Source: Hyphomicrobium sp. (GTDB lineage Bacteria; Pseudomonadota; Alphaproteobacteria; Rhizobiales; Hyphomicrobiaceae). From it: a stretch of 64,000 nucleotides of DNA. A program made the translations under genes and the position numbers. Shown here piece after piece: positions 1 to 7,996 of the stretch. The notes below the pieces were generated by a model, which saw nothing but the letters and a program-made list of their open reading frames with translations, searched no databases and was not told the DNA's origin. The stretch is taken from NCBI GenBank assembly GCA_022843145.1, contig JALHOF010000008.1, positions 62,001-126,000 on the forward strand, in the 5' to 3' direction. Numbering within the stretch: position 1 is the first letter of the stretch; each line of letters begins with the position of its first letter.

Positions 1-942
1 GAGAACGCGGCCGAACGTGCTTGAACCGCCTTCGAGATCGACGCCAGGCGTCGGAAGTCCGCCGAGACCGGCCGCGGCCGTCAGCGGCAATGCGTTCGCC
101 GTCAGCAGCGCCGTCGAGAAGTTTCCGGCGTTGATCGCCGCGCCGAGGTTGATGCCGAATTGCTTCAACAGCGTGCGCTGAACTTCGGCCACGGTGACCT
201 TCAGCATCACCTGCTCCTCACCTTCGACGTTGAGCAGGTTGATGACTTTCTTTTCACCCGCGCCGCCGCCGCCGCCGCCCTTGCCGTTGGGCTGCAACTG
301 GAAGCTCGCGTTGAAGCTGCCGCCGCCACCGTTCGCGCCCTGGCCGCCTTGCTGCTGCGCACCGCCACCGACCGACGAGATCAGATCGGTGTTGGCTTCC
401 GCGAAGCGCTCGGCAATGTCGGCTGCGCGGTTCGAGTCGATCGGCGTCCGCACCGAGCCGACCAGCACCAGCGCCTTGCCGGCCATTTCCGACTTGACGT
501 TGGAGCCGGGGATCAGCCGCTTCAAGAGCGCGTCGAGGCTCGTCAGATCGGCGCCGACCGTGACTTCGACCGTCAGCACCTGCTGGCCGTTCGCGTCGAA
601 GAAGAAGGCATTCGTCTGGCCCGCCTTCTTGGCGATCAGGAACACCCGGTCAGCCGACTGCACCACCGCGTCGACGTTGTTCGGGTCGCCGACGAGCACG
701 TCCTTCAGTTCGAACGGGAACTGGACGAGGAACGACTTGCCGACACCCAGCGCGACCTTCTTGGTCAGCGGGAAGGCGGCGTTGTGGGGAATTGTCAGCA
801 CCGAATGCTTGCTGACGTCGGGAGCCTGCGAGGCGTCCCGATCCTTGGGGCCTGCCAGTGCCGGCGTGGCGATCGCCATCGACATCGATCCGGCCAGCGT
901 CAGCACCAGCGCGCCGATGGCCCTCATGAGGGTGTTCCGCAT
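1..942 (-). CDS. cpaC: Flp/Tad pilus secretin CpaC (RcpA), C-terminus beyond window
   Basis: Outer-membrane secretin of the Flp/Tad pilus. The gene reads leftward and leaves the window, so only the first 314 codons are present. ATG at 942 is followed by a signal peptide ending near ATPALA. The next part is the pilus-formation N-terminal domain, with phrases such as DVLVGDPNNVDAVV and AKKAGQTNAFFFD, then a BON-like segment (SLDALLKRLIPGS). A glycine-rich linker (about residues 205-235) precedes the first secretin-core motif (LNVEGEEQVMLKVTVAEVQR). This order is that of CpaC/RcpA. cpaB lies 44 bp upstream in the same direction, so the two are very probably co-transcribed. Family assignment is secure; the secretin barrel itself is not visible here. 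Confidence 0.93.
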   Translation of the reverse strand, partial: MRNTLMRAIGALVLTLAGSMSMAIATPALAGPKDRDASQAPDVSKHSVLTIPHNAAFPLTKKVALGVGKSFLVQFPFELKDVLVGDPNNVDAVVQSADRVFLIAKKAGQTNAFFFDANGQQVLTVEVTVGADLTSLDALLKRLIPGSNVKSEMAGKALVLVGSVRTPIDSNRAADIAERFAEANTDLISSVGGGAQQQGGQGANGGGGSFNASFQLQPNGKGGGGGGAGEKKVINLLNVEGEEQVMLKVTVAEVQRTLLKQFGINLGAAINAGNFSTALLTANALPLTAAAGLGGLPTPGVDLEGGSSTFGRVL

Positions 943-986
943 AGTCGCTACCTTCCTAATCCTCGTCACTGTCGAATCTCGTTTGC

Positions 987-1787
987 TCAGTTCACGCCGT
1001 ACGCGCGCGATCTGGCGCCGTAACGCAGGATACGGATGGCGTTGCCACGCTGCTTGTTGATGTCGTTTCCACTCGACGGGCCACTCTCGCCCGCCAGATC
1101 GGCGACCGAGCGCAGCGCCAGGCTGATCTCGCCCATCGATGCGCCGAGCGCGAGCAGCTCGGACTGCTTGGGCGTCAGCTCGAGCGTCGCGGTGTTGGCC
1201 GCGCCGTCGGTGGACTTCTTGCCTTCCTTGCTCTCGATCTGCTGGCCGAGTGCGAGCACGCGGACGTTGCGGAACAAGGTGTCGGAGACGTGCTCCTCGC
1301 CGCCGCCCTTGGTCCGCAAGCGGCGGATCAGGATGACGTCGACGTGGTCGTTGGGGAGGATGAGGCGTCCGACGGACGTCTCTTCCTTGATCTTGGTCGA
1401 GATGGCGCGCATGCCGGCCGGCAGGATCGCGGCGAGGACGCCGCCCTGGCCGGGCTTTATCAGCTTGTGCGCGGTGATGGGTTCGCCAGCCAGGATCGGC
1501 GCACGAGCGATGGCGCCGGACAGTTCACGTTGCGCCGACTGCTGGGAACGCGTGATGAACGTCGGCGTCACGGCGTCGGCCGGCCAGGTCTGCCACTTGA
1601 AATCTTTCTCGCCGGCGATCTGGCCAAGACCGATGTCGGCGCGCGCGACCAGAACTTCGGTCTTGTTGATTTCGACCGTGACCTGCTTCTGCGGCTGCGG
1701 CTTGTTGACGATCCCCTTCGTCATCACAAACGCCATCAGTCCGGCAACGCCGGCGACCGACAGACCGATCAATTGAGCTCGTTTCAT
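987..1787 (-). CDS. cpaB: Flp pilus assembly protein CpaB (RcpC)
   Basis: Periplasmic, membrane-anchored assembly factor of the Tad pilus that works with the CpaC secretin. The 266-residue protein starts at ATG 1787 (MKRAQLIGLSVAG). A longer reading to 1847 is possible, but its extra residues look nothing like a signal or anchor. Residues 5-24 form one membrane segment. An SAF domain follows (VLVARADIGLGQIAGEKDFKW), and then the RcpC region (GVLAAILPAGMRAISTKI; VDVILIRR). The length is typical for CpaB. It sits directly upstream of cpaC on the same strand. Function follows from family membership and gene order. Confidence 0.93.
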   Translation of the reverse strand: MKRAQLIGLSVAGVAGLMAFVMTKGIVNKPQPQKQVTVEINKTEVLVARADIGLGQIAGEKDFKWQTWPADAVTPTFITRSQQSAQRELSGAIARAPILAGEPITAHKLIKPGQGGVLAAILPAGMRAISTKIKEETSVGRLILPNDHVDVILIRRLRTKGGGEEHVSDTLFRNVRVLALGQQIESKEGKKSTDGAANTATLELTPKQSELLALGASMGEISLALRSVADLAGESGPSSGNDINKQRGNAIRILRYGARSRAYGVN

Positions 1788-1985
1788 CTCGCAATAGCCC
1801 CCATCGACACGGGGCAGGCTCCCAAAGCGGAAGCACCCCAATTTCAAGGGAGAGTGTGCGGGACAAACGTCAATGTGAGGTTAACCCGGGCCTCGAAATG
1901 AGACGGGTTCGGCTTTTCCGGGACACGCGAGCCATAGTGGTTTCGGGTTCTGGACGCGTTTGCGGCGGGGGCGCGCCGGCACGTT

Positions 1986-2486
1986 TCAGCTCACGAGTGC
2001 CATATAAAGCGGTGTTTTCGGGTAGATCATGAGAGCGGCGCCGCTGATCGCGATGCCGTAGGGGACGCCCGTCTTCGGGCTGTGCAGCCGCGCGGCCCAG
2101 CCAGGCAGCGAGAGGGCTTCGGCAGGAATGCGGCGATAAGCGAGAATCACCGTGCAGAGAATACCGCCGATGATCGCGACATATCCCATGAACGGGCCGA
2201 GGTGGTCGACGCCGAGCCACAGCGACGCCGCGGCGAGCAGTTTCGCGTCGCCGCCGCCGAAGATGCCCATGCTGAAGAGGACGATACCGATCGTGAGCAC
2301 TGCTGCGCCGGTTGCAAGGTGCTGACCGAAGATCTGCCAGCTCATACCCGAGAGGGGAGCGAGGACCAGAAAGGCCGCGATCAGCATCAGCGAGATGCGG
2401 TTCGGGATGGTCATCGTCAGAAGATCCGACGCCGCGGCATAAGCCATCGCGAGCGGGAACACGAACAACAGCGGATACTCGAACAC
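1986..2486 (-). CDS. cpaA: Prepilin peptidase CpaA (A24 family)
   Basis: Aspartic inner-membrane peptidase that removes the leader of Flp-type prepilins. The 166-residue protein starts at GTG 2486, preceded by AAGGA about 9 nt upstream. It is almost entirely hydrophobic, with five to six predicted membrane spans. Both catalytic aspartates of the A24 family are visible: D21 in AASDLLTMTIPN and D80 in the GGGDAK motif. The short form, lacking the N-terminal methylase half, is typical of CpaA/TadV. It lies between the pilin genes and cpaBC on the same strand. The gap to cpaB is 198 bp, so it may have its own transcript or be part of a longer one. Confidence 0.92.
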   Translation of the reverse strand: MFEYPLLFVFPLAMAYAAASDLLTMTIPNRISLMLIAAFLVLAPLSGMSWQIFGQHLATGAAVLTIGIVLFSMGIFGGGDAKLLAAASLWLGVDHLGPFMGYVAIIGGILCTVILAYRRIPAEALSLPGWAARLHSPKTGVPYGIAISGAALMIYPKTPLYMALVS

Positions 2487-2631
2487 GGTACTCGATCCTT
2501 CATAAGCAGCCGTCCGGCATGACGATCCGGGTGGCTCAGGGTACGCTCACACCATGCTGCCAGCGAATGGTAAACAAATCGCTGAACGCGGCCCGCTTCT
2601 GCGAAACACCCGTTAGCCGTTCGCATCCAAC

Positions 2632-2817
2632 TCAGACGGCGTTCAACAGGGCCGCGGCGTTGTTGAAGATCGCGACCAGCGCAGGCGCGATATCGTCGAG
2701 CGTCCCGATGATGCCGAGGGCTACCATGGCGATGATCAACGTGTATTCCACGGAAGTCGCGCCATCTTCAGCGGCTGCGAAGCGGCTTGTCGGAAATTTG
2801 CGTACGATAAACTGCAT
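2632..2817 (-). CDS. Flp/Fap-type pilin, divergent paralogue
   Basis: Small pilin-like subunit of 61 residues starting at ATG 2817, with GGAGG 5 nt upstream. It has the Flp hallmark: a short charged leader, then DGATSVEYTLIIAMVALGI, a glycine processing site with the conserved Glu-Tyr pair and a hydrophobic helix, ending in a small hydrophobic tail. It is clearly different in sequence from the two identical pilins at 3135 and 3988 (ATSVEYTLI against ATAIEYGLI). It could be a minor pilin. It lies between cpaA and the duplicated pilins on the same strand. Confidence 0.88.
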   Translation of the reverse strand: MQFIVRKFPTSRFAAAEDGATSVEYTLIIAMVALGIIGTLDDIAPALVAIFNNAAALLNAV

Positions 2818-3134
2818 AGTCGCCTCCGGGTTCAGGCCGCGACTCGAGGGGTGTGCCGGCCGCCGCAAGGCGCTCCCCGAAATCGCTCGGTCAATGTGTT
2901 TTGTCGAATTCGAGCCTAGCGCGACGATCTAAACGGTTTCGTACCGGCGACCGCTGAAATGCATTTCAATTTCGCCACTTCGCAGCATCCCCAAGAAAGC
3001 GTTGAAATGCTGCTTTCAAATGCGATCGAACCCGCCGCCACGGGCCCCAACGCAAAACCACCCGGGCCGCGTGGCGCCGGGTGGCTCTTCTTCAGGTCTT
3101 TGGACGACCGGTGCCTTGCGGCCCGGCGCGTCTC
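2818..3134. other. Intergenic region between pilin genes
   Basis: 317 bp without a convincing gene. It holds the presumed promoter of the pilin at 2632-2817. At its right end it holds the terminator of the pilin at 3135 and the start of the duplicated segment. Apart from these nothing is recognised. Confidence 0.6.
3053..3084 (-). terminator. Intrinsic terminator after pilin copy A
   Basis: Read on the minus strand, CCACCCGG and CCGGGTGG form an 8-bp perfect stem around a GC-rich loop, directly followed by TTTT. It lies about 50 bp past the stop of the pilin at 3135-3302. The same structure is present after the second pilin copy. Confidence 0.75.
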
Positions 3135-3302
3135 TTAGACGCCGCTCAGGGTCGCCGAGATCGTGGCGAGGATGGCGTTCAGAGCGTCACGGAGCGACTC
3201 GAGGCCGACGATGATGCTGACGCCGACGAGGGCGGCGATCAGGCCGTACTCGATAGCCGTTGCGCCCGACTCGTCCTTCATGAAACGTGCGATGATCTGC
3301 AT
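3135..3302 (-). CDS. flp: Flp major pilin, copy A
   Basis: Structural subunit of the Tad/Flp pilus, processed by the CpaA peptidase. ATG 3302 gives 55 residues. A TTG five codons upstream would add MGEST, but that stretch contains the ribosome-binding site (GGGAGAG), so ATG is preferred. The sequence shows the short leader ending in DESG, then ATAIEYGLIAALVGVSIIVG with the conserved Glu-Tyr pair, and an amphipathic C-terminus. The protein is identical to the copy at 3988-4155. A CtrA-type box lies 100 bp upstream of the start. Product identity is secure; that it is the major pilin is inferred from its duplication and typical form. Confidence 0.93.
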   Translation of the reverse strand: MQIIARFMKDESGATAIEYGLIAALVGVSIIVGLESLRDALNAILATISATLSGV

Positions 3303-3401
3303 GGTACTCTCTCCCAATCCGATGCTGGATAGCTAGCTACTAGGTCCATCACGGGGCCCGCGCCCTCGTTGCTGAACTGGGATCAACATACCGCCCAGCC
3401 A

Positions 3402-3416
3402 TTAAACCCAGGTTAA
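3402..3416. promoter_or_regulatory. CtrA-type box upstream of pilin copy A
   Basis: TTAA-ACCCAGG-TTAA, a perfect match to the TTAA-N7-TTAA consensus of the alphaproteobacterial cell-cycle regulator CtrA. It lies 100 bp upstream of the pilin start at 3302. The equivalent site is kept at the same distance upstream of copy B although the sequence around it has diverged. CtrA is known to activate pilA in Caulobacter; binding here is inferred. Confidence 0.65.
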
Positions 3417-3905
3417 AATCGCAGAAAATCAAATAAACACTTCTTTTGAATCCATTAAATATTTCATACGGATTTAGTTTAAGCGTCAAAAACAGCAGTA
3501 TAGCATGTGTATTTACTGGTTTCTGGCCGTAAACTATTTCTGATTTACTTGATCTCGGATCAGATTGTCCTGGTTAAGTTTTTATTGTTCCGCGTCGGCG
3601 GCGCCTCGAATACATCGGGCGCGACAGTGCTGCACACTTCGCGTTTGCACGGTGACACGCGGTCGTCTCGCCATGAGCAGCGCGTGACCATGTTCGACTG
3701 TATTTGAATTGGAAGCAGGAGGTCGGCTCAGCGGCCAGCAGAACATCCACGGAAGTACCGCGTGATCGCGATCGAGCGACCGCCTCATCGTAACGCCGCG
3801 CTCAGTAGTTGGCGGCATGGGTTGCGCAGGAATTACCATGAGACGTGGCGTGACGTGAGTTGATCAGTCATCAACCGTCAGGAAGCCGACCCTGGCCCTT
3901 CAACG

Positions 3906-3937
3906 CAAAACCACCCGGGCCGCGTGGCGCCGGGTGG
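3906..3937 (-). terminator. Intrinsic terminator after pilin copy B
   Basis: Same CCACCCGG/CCGGGTGG stem and TTTT tail (minus strand) as after copy A, about 50 bp past the pilin stop. Confidence 0.75.
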
Positions 3938-3987
3938 CTCTTCTTCAGGTCTTTGGACGACCGGCGCCTTGCGGCCCGGCGCGTCTC

Positions 3988-4155
3988 TTAGACGCCGCTC
4001 AGGGTCGCCGAGATCGTGGCGAGGATGGCGTTCAGAGCGTCACGGAGCGACTCGAGGCCGACGATGATGCTGACGCCGACGAGGGCGGCGATCAGGCCGT
4101 ACTCGATAGCCGTTGCGCCCGACTCGTCCTTCATGAAACGTGCGATGATCTGCAT
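3988..4155 (-). CDS. flp: Flp major pilin, copy B
   Basis: 55-residue pilin identical to the product of 3135-3302, with the same leader, the ATAIEYGLI processing region and the same GGGAGAG ribosome-binding site. Each copy has its own terminator and its own upstream CtrA-like box, so each appears to be an independent transcription unit. Duplicated pilin genes are common in Tad loci. The near identity here points to a recent duplication or to ongoing gene conversion. Confidence 0.93.
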   Translation of the reverse strand: MQIIARFMKDESGATAIEYGLIAALVGVSIIVGLESLRDALNAILATISATLSGV

Positions 4156-4870
4156 GGTACTCTCTCCCAATCCAATGTTTGATAGCTAGCTACTAGGTCC
4201 ATCACAGGGCCCGCGCCCTCGTTGCTGAACTGGGATCAACCTACCCCTCAGCTTTTAATTTCAGATTAAAACGACAGGAAATCGCATAAACGAATCCTGC
4301 CTGTGCATTAAATAATTAGTATCAATTGAATTCAACAAGCAACGCTGGGTAGATTTTCACAGCTTAAATTGCTTTCAACATGTTAATATCTTCGGCATTA
4401 CTCAGTATTTATAGGCAGCATCGTGATTAATAATTCGTTGTCCGCATCGCGACGCATCCCAATTACTTACATGCACGTCGCTTCAGCCGTCTCGTCGTCA
4501 ATATCGCTCGTCCGGGTAGCTTTGTTGAACTGAGCACAGACTGGCGATGTCGCGCCGGTGCAGGACGTGCCCAAGGTCGAGGATCGTCCCTTCCGCCAGC
4601 CCGGCTGCCGCGCCGGCCCGCCACGCGCCGACAAAGCCATGATCGCGGTCAGCCGCTGCCCCATAACCACGCGCTCATTTGCAGTTCCTTCACTATTTGC
4701 TGCCCTAATGCTGATCTGAGACCCCGGTGTGGTGTCTTGCGCCCGTAGCCGACTTTCGTCGTAGAGAGCTCGGCAACAGCGTTGGCCGCCACACGCGACG
4801 CAAAGGTTTCCCGCGCTGCCCCGCTTGGGGCCCGAAGGGAAACGAGACATCCGGCATAAGGACCTGGCCC
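4156..4870. other. Divergent intergenic region upstream of pilin copy B
   Basis: 715 bp between the pilin (minus) and the CpaC-N-like gene (plus). 4240-4460 is AT-rich and carries the CtrA-like box at 4255-4269. 4460-4870 returns to normal composition; short ORFs there have no recognisable features. Nothing else is seen. Confidence 0.55.
4255..4269. promoter_or_regulatory. CtrA-type box upstream of pilin copy B
   Basis: TTAA-TTTCAGA-TTAA, a perfect TTAA-N7-TTAA match 100 bp upstream of the pilin start at 4155, exactly the spacing seen for copy A. The seven spacer bases differ from those of copy A, so the two half-sites appear to be kept by selection. Confidence 0.65.
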
Positions 4871-5389
4871 ATGTTGCCTCACGCCCCGCTTTCGCACTCG
4901 AGCACTGGCATGCTCAAGGCAGCACTGCTCGCCGCCGCCACCCTCACGGCCACCGTTACACTCGAGGCGACGCATGCGCGCGCCAACGATCTCGTGGTGC
5001 GATACGATCAATCGCAACTGCTGCGCCTGCCGCGCCCTGTCGCCGAAGTCATTATCGGCAATCCCTCGATCGCCGATGTCGCAGTGCAGGGGGGCAACTT
5101 GCTCGTCGTCACCGGCAAGACCTTCGGCGTGACCAACATCATCGCCCTCGACGGCGAACGGAATGTCATCCAGGACCAGCGCGTCGTCGTCCAGCGCGAT
5201 GAGCAGCGCACCGTCAATCTGCATCGCGGCAATACGCGCCTCTCATATAGCTGCACGCCGAATTGCTCGCCGACCCTCACGATCGGCGACGACAAGGAAT
5301 ATTTTGAGACGATCTCGAAGCACGCCGAGAAGAAGACGAAGTTCTCCGAGCAGACGTCCGAGAATGCCGGCCAATCTGGTGCTCAGTAA
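4871..5389 (+). CDS. Exported pilus-assembly protein with CpaC N-terminal-like domain
   Basis: 172 residues starting at ATG 4871, with AAGGA about 9 nt upstream; a second ATG at 4910 is possible. A signal peptide (LKAALLAAATLTATVTL to ATHARA) is followed by one copy of the pilus-formation N-terminal domain found at the start of CpaC and other secretins: VVRYDQSQLLRLPRPVAEVIIGNPSIADVAV, summarised as the QSQLLRLPRP, IIGNPSIADV and GKTFGVTNIIALD motifs. The secretin part is absent. The tail is charged, with a Cys pair (SCTPNC). Such stand-alone proteins occur in Tad loci of rhizobia and are thought to work with the secretin; the exact role is unknown. Confidence 0.82.
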   Translation: MLPHAPLSHSSTGMLKAALLAAATLTATVTLEATHARANDLVVRYDQSQLLRLPRPVAEVIIGNPSIADVAVQGGNLLVVTGKTFGVTNIIALDGERNVIQDQRVVVQRDEQRTVNLHRGNTRLSYSCTPNCSPTLTIGDDKEYFETISKHAEKKTKFSEQTSENAGQSGAQ

Positions 5390-5767
5390 TTCTGGTACCC
5401 AGTAAATCTGGTTCTCAGCAAACTTGGGACTTTGAATTCACGAAGCGAAAAGCAAGTGGCGCAAACGTGGCACCGTCATCGATGTCATGATGTGCGCAAA
5501 AGCGGAAGGGTGGAGCGGGAACGCTCCGCCCTTTCGCCGTTCATCTGCGGTGTAAACAGTTGTGCCTCTGTCATTTTCTCCAAACCTCGGTCAATTGCTC
5601 CAAACTGACCCGGCCAAAGTTTAACGATTAGCCTTTCCGCAGTCCGTATTGTTTACCCTGCGGTCTCAAAGACCGAAGGATCAACTGTTTATTCATCAAT
5701 AGATTATTAGAGTTTAGCTCAACACGTCCGTAGCGTGACCAACCGAGTTCAAGGTGGAAATACGAGT
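5390..5767. other. Intergenic region with terminator
   Basis: 378 bp. It contains the hairpin at 5507-5535. It then holds an AT-richer stretch (about 5560-5760) that presumably carries the promoter of the TadE-type pair. A short repeated CTCCAAAC occurs twice near 5578 and 5598. No gene is seen. Confidence 0.55.
5507..5535 (+). terminator. Intrinsic terminator
   Basis: AGGGTGGAGCG and CGCTCCGCCCT pair in an 11-bp stem with one mismatch around a GGAA loop, followed by TTC. It lies about 120 bp past the stop of the CpaC-N-like gene. The T tract is short, so efficiency is uncertain. Confidence 0.6.
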
Positions 5768-6376
5768 ATGAGTAACCCGGCTCCGATCGTGCCCGTGCCT
5801 CAGCGCGGCACTCTGCTCCAGAGCATCGTTCGCTGGCGCAAGGATCAACGCGGTACCACCGCCATCGAATTCGCCATGGTCGGCCTTCCGTTCCTCATGT
5901 TCGCCATGAGCGTCACGGGTCTCGGCCTTTATTGGCTCGCGACCAGCCAGCTCAATCACGCGGTTTCCACCGCCTCGCGCCAGATTCGCACCGGCGCAGC
6001 GCAGCGCGAGAACAAGACGGTTGCCGAATTCAAACAGCTTGTCTGCGACACGCTGACGAACTTCATCGAGTGCAATGACAAGCTTCAGGTCCACGTTCAG
6101 TCCTACGACGAGTGGGCCGACGTGCAGCCGATCAATTGCATCCAGTCCGATGGGACCGGCCTCCGCCCGACCGGCGGCAGTTCGACGGACAGCCTCACGA
6201 TGTCCGCCGGCGGCGCAAGCGAGGTGGTCATGGTAACGCTTTGCTATGAGTGGGAGCTCGCCGAAAGCATGCCATGGCTCTTGCTCGCCGCGAAGGGCAC
6301 CAACAATGAGCCCCAGCTTGGCGGTGCTGCATTGATCCAGGCATCGGCAATCTTCCGCACCGAGCCTTACGAGTGA
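5768..6376 (+). CDS. TadE-like pseudopilin
   Basis: 202-residue pilus assembly protein of the TadE/TadG type. ATG 5768 is preferred over GTG 5735 because AAGGTGG lies about 10 nt upstream of it. The start of the mature region reads KDQRGTTAIEFAMVGLPFLM, with the TadE signature of a Glu-Phe pair and a hydrophobic helix (about residues 32-57). The rest is predicted periplasmic, with four cysteines. TadE and TadF are minor pseudopilins processed by the same prepilin peptidase. The gene is followed 64 bp later by a second TadE-like gene. Confidence 0.87.
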   Translation: MSNPAPIVPVPQRGTLLQSIVRWRKDQRGTTAIEFAMVGLPFLMFAMSVTGLGLYWLATSQLNHAVSTASRQIRTGAAQRENKTVAEFKQLVCDTLTNFIECNDKLQVHVQSYDEWADVQPINCIQSDGTGLRPTGGSSTDSLTMSAGGASEVVMVTLCYEWELAESMPWLLLAAKGTNNEPQLGGAALIQASAIFRTEPYE

Positions 6377-6440
6377 GCCGCCGCTCGATTTGCAAACGAC
6401 TGACGACATGTTCCGACGAGTGCCCCAAGGACGAAGCCCC

Positions 6441-7073
6441 ATGAACTTCCCGACCAAGATCAGCCATTGCGTCCAGAAATTCTGCGCGCGACTTGCACAT
6501 GACAATCGCGGCGTTGCAGCCGTTGAATTCGCGTTCGTTCTACCGATCCTCGCGATCATGCTGCTCGGCACGGTCGAGGTCGCCCGTGCGGTCGACGCCG
6601 ACCGTCGTTTCGGCAACGCGACCGCGATGTTGACCGACCTCATCGCCCGCGAGCAGGAACTCGATGATGCCGACCTCGCCGGAATGATGCAGGCGATCGA
6701 GCATCTGATGCGGCCCTACGCCTCAAACACCCTGTCGCTCGGCGTCGTGGCCGTGCGCGCGCCGATGACGGCCGGCCAGGAGCCCCGCGTCGAGTGGTCC
6801 TATTCCCACCAGGGCAAGCCGGTTCCCGCCAAATGCGCAACGTATTCGCTGCCGGCCGACCTGGTCAGCCCGGGCGGGCGCGTGATCGTGGTCGAGTCCG
6901 CATACAATTTCACACCGATGTTCGTGAACTGGGATCACAATCCGCTCAAGGACAACTTGTCCAACGGCTTCATCGCATGGACCGACAAGGCGACGCTGAC
7001 GCCTCGCTCGGACTGCGTGCACAACACCACCCAGGAAACATCTTCGAGCCGTTGCGACTTCTCCTGCAACTGA
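6441..7073 (+). CDS. TadE/TadF-like pseudopilin
   Basis: 210 residues from ATG 6441, with AAGGA about 9 nt upstream; a TTG start at 6390 is unlikely. The N-terminal helix reads HDNRGVAAVEFAFVLPILAIMLLG in outline (NRGVAAVEF, VLPILAIMLL), the TadE-family pattern with a Glu-Phe pair. The C-terminal part is periplasmic and ends in a cysteine-rich tail (SSSRCDFSCN). It is probably co-transcribed with the pseudopilin at 5768. The Tad ATPase and platform proteins (CpaEF, TadBC) are not in this window. Confidence 0.87.
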   Translation: MNFPTKISHCVQKFCARLAHDNRGVAAVEFAFVLPILAIMLLGTVEVARAVDADRRFGNATAMLTDLIAREQELDDADLAGMMQAIEHLMRPYASNTLSLGVVAVRAPMTAGQEPRVEWSYSHQGKPVPAKCATYSLPADLVSPGGRVIVVESAYNFTPMFVNWDHNPLKDNLSNGFIAWTDKATLTPRSDCVHNTTQETSSSRCDFSCN

Positions 7074-7104
7074 CGTCCGCCGGCCCCGAAGTTTGAACAG
7101 TCCC

Positions 7105-7132
7105 ACCGGGCCCCCAGCAATGCGGGCCCGGT
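7105..7132 (+). terminator. Probable terminator hairpin
   Basis: ACCGGGCCC and GGGCCCGGT form a perfect 9-bp stem with a 10-nt loop, 32 bp after the stop of the TadE-like gene. The U tract is poor (TCCGTTG), so it may be a partly rho-assisted terminator. Confidence 0.55.
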
Positions 7133-7341
7133 TCCGTTGCGTCCCCCCTCCAAATTTGGCGATGCGCTAATCCGGGCCAATTGCCGGCAAAAGCATGTTA
7201 GGATTGCTCCATTGCCGCCTTTGGGGAAAACACTGTTTCCAACCGGAGCCGCGCGGACACGACTTGCGCGGAAGAACCCGAAGTCTATGGTGCCTGCAGA
7301 AGTCGACTTTGCGCAAAATGCGATGTTTGAGCCGGACAATT

Positions 7342-7950
7342 ATGGGCAGACGATCTATCCACACGGCCGAGGAACTGCGCGAACTGATCCTTCAGGCAGC
7401 CACCGAGCTGATCGAGAAGGACGGTCTCGCCGGCCTGTCGGCGCGTGAAATCGCGCGGCGCATCGGATACTCGCCGGGCACGCTCTACAATGTCTTCGAA
7501 AACCTCGACGACCTCGTTCTGACCATCGAGGCGCGCCTGCTCGACCGCTTGGCAAATCGCCTTGGCGAACCCGCGTCGTCCGGCGATCCGGCGCAGCGCG
7601 TGCTGCACCTCGCCCGGTCGTACCTCGCGTTCACGCACGAGAACCCCAAGCTCTGGAACCTGCTGTTCGAGCACCATATGCCGTCCGGCAAGGCCGTCCC
7701 GGGCTGGTATCAGACCAAACTCGACGGGTTGATGACGCGCATCGAAGAAACGCTGTCGCCCGTGATGGGAACGAGCGACCCCGCCGCCGTCAAGCGCGCG
7801 GCGCGCGTGCTCTGGGCTGGCGTCCACGGCATCACGTCGCTGTCGACCGCCGACAAGCTGTCGAACGTGACGTCAGATAGCGCCGGCCCCCTGGTCGAGG
7901 ATCTGGTCGTCACCTACCTCGCCGGGCTGCGCGGGCAAGGCCGCGCCTGA
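7342..7950 (+). CDS. TetR family regulator with WHG-type ligand domain
   Basis: 202 residues starting at ATG 7342 (MGRRSIHTAEELR). The N-terminal helix-turn-helix is clear (LSAREIARRIGYSPGTLYNVFENLDDL). The C-terminal domain contains ARVLWAGVHGITSL, the WHG-type signature of one TetR subgroup. No ribosome-binding site is obvious. No operator-like palindrome was spotted close by, and the ligand is unknown. It is flanked by pilus genes on one side and a convergent membrane protein gene on the other, so its target is not evident. Confidence 0.85.
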   Translation: MGRRSIHTAEELRELILQAATELIEKDGLAGLSAREIARRIGYSPGTLYNVFENLDDLVLTIEARLLDRLANRLGEPASSGDPAQRVLHLARSYLAFTHENPKLWNLLFEHHMPSGKAVPGWYQTKLDGLMTRIEETLSPVMGTSDPAAVKRAARVLWAGVHGITSLSTADKLSNVTSDSAGPLVEDLVVTYLAGLRGQGRA

Positions 7951-7996
7951 ACCCCGCAATCTCGGGGCGACGCCCGACGTCACTTCTCGACCAAGT

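Larger units (their letters stand above)
3048..3388 (-). repeat. Flp pilin duplication, copy A
   Basis: 341 bp almost identical to 3901-4241 (offset 853 bp, about five mismatches seen by eye). It spans the terminator, the complete pilin gene, its ribosome-binding site and the 5' leader up to about 85 bp upstream of the start. Upstream of that the two copies diverge sharply. The coding parts give identical proteins. Confidence 0.93.
3303..3987. other. AT-rich upstream region of pilin copy A
   Basis: 685 bp with no convincing gene. About 3389-3580 is clearly AT-rich compared with its surroundings and contains the CtrA-like box at 3402-3416, so it is probably the promoter region of the pilin at 3135. 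The section 3590-3900 has ordinary composition but no ORF with family likeness. From 3901 the second copy of the duplication begins, including the terminator of pilin copy B. Confidence 0.6.
3901..4241 (-). repeat. Flp pilin duplication, copy B
   Basis: Second copy of the 341-bp segment described at 3048-3388, in the same orientation. The coding parts differ by no residue. Differences are seen at one base in the 3' flank and in a short patch around 4173-4179. Confidence 0.93.

Noticed and set aside
3507-3839. Short open frames in the AT-rich pilin upstream region
   Set aside because: No ribosome-binding site or family likeness; composition and position fit regulatory DNA.
4467-4850. 127-codon open frame on the minus strand upstream of the CpaC-N-like gene
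   Set aside because: Low-complexity product with no recognisable features; it overlaps the likely promoter region of the plus-strand gene.
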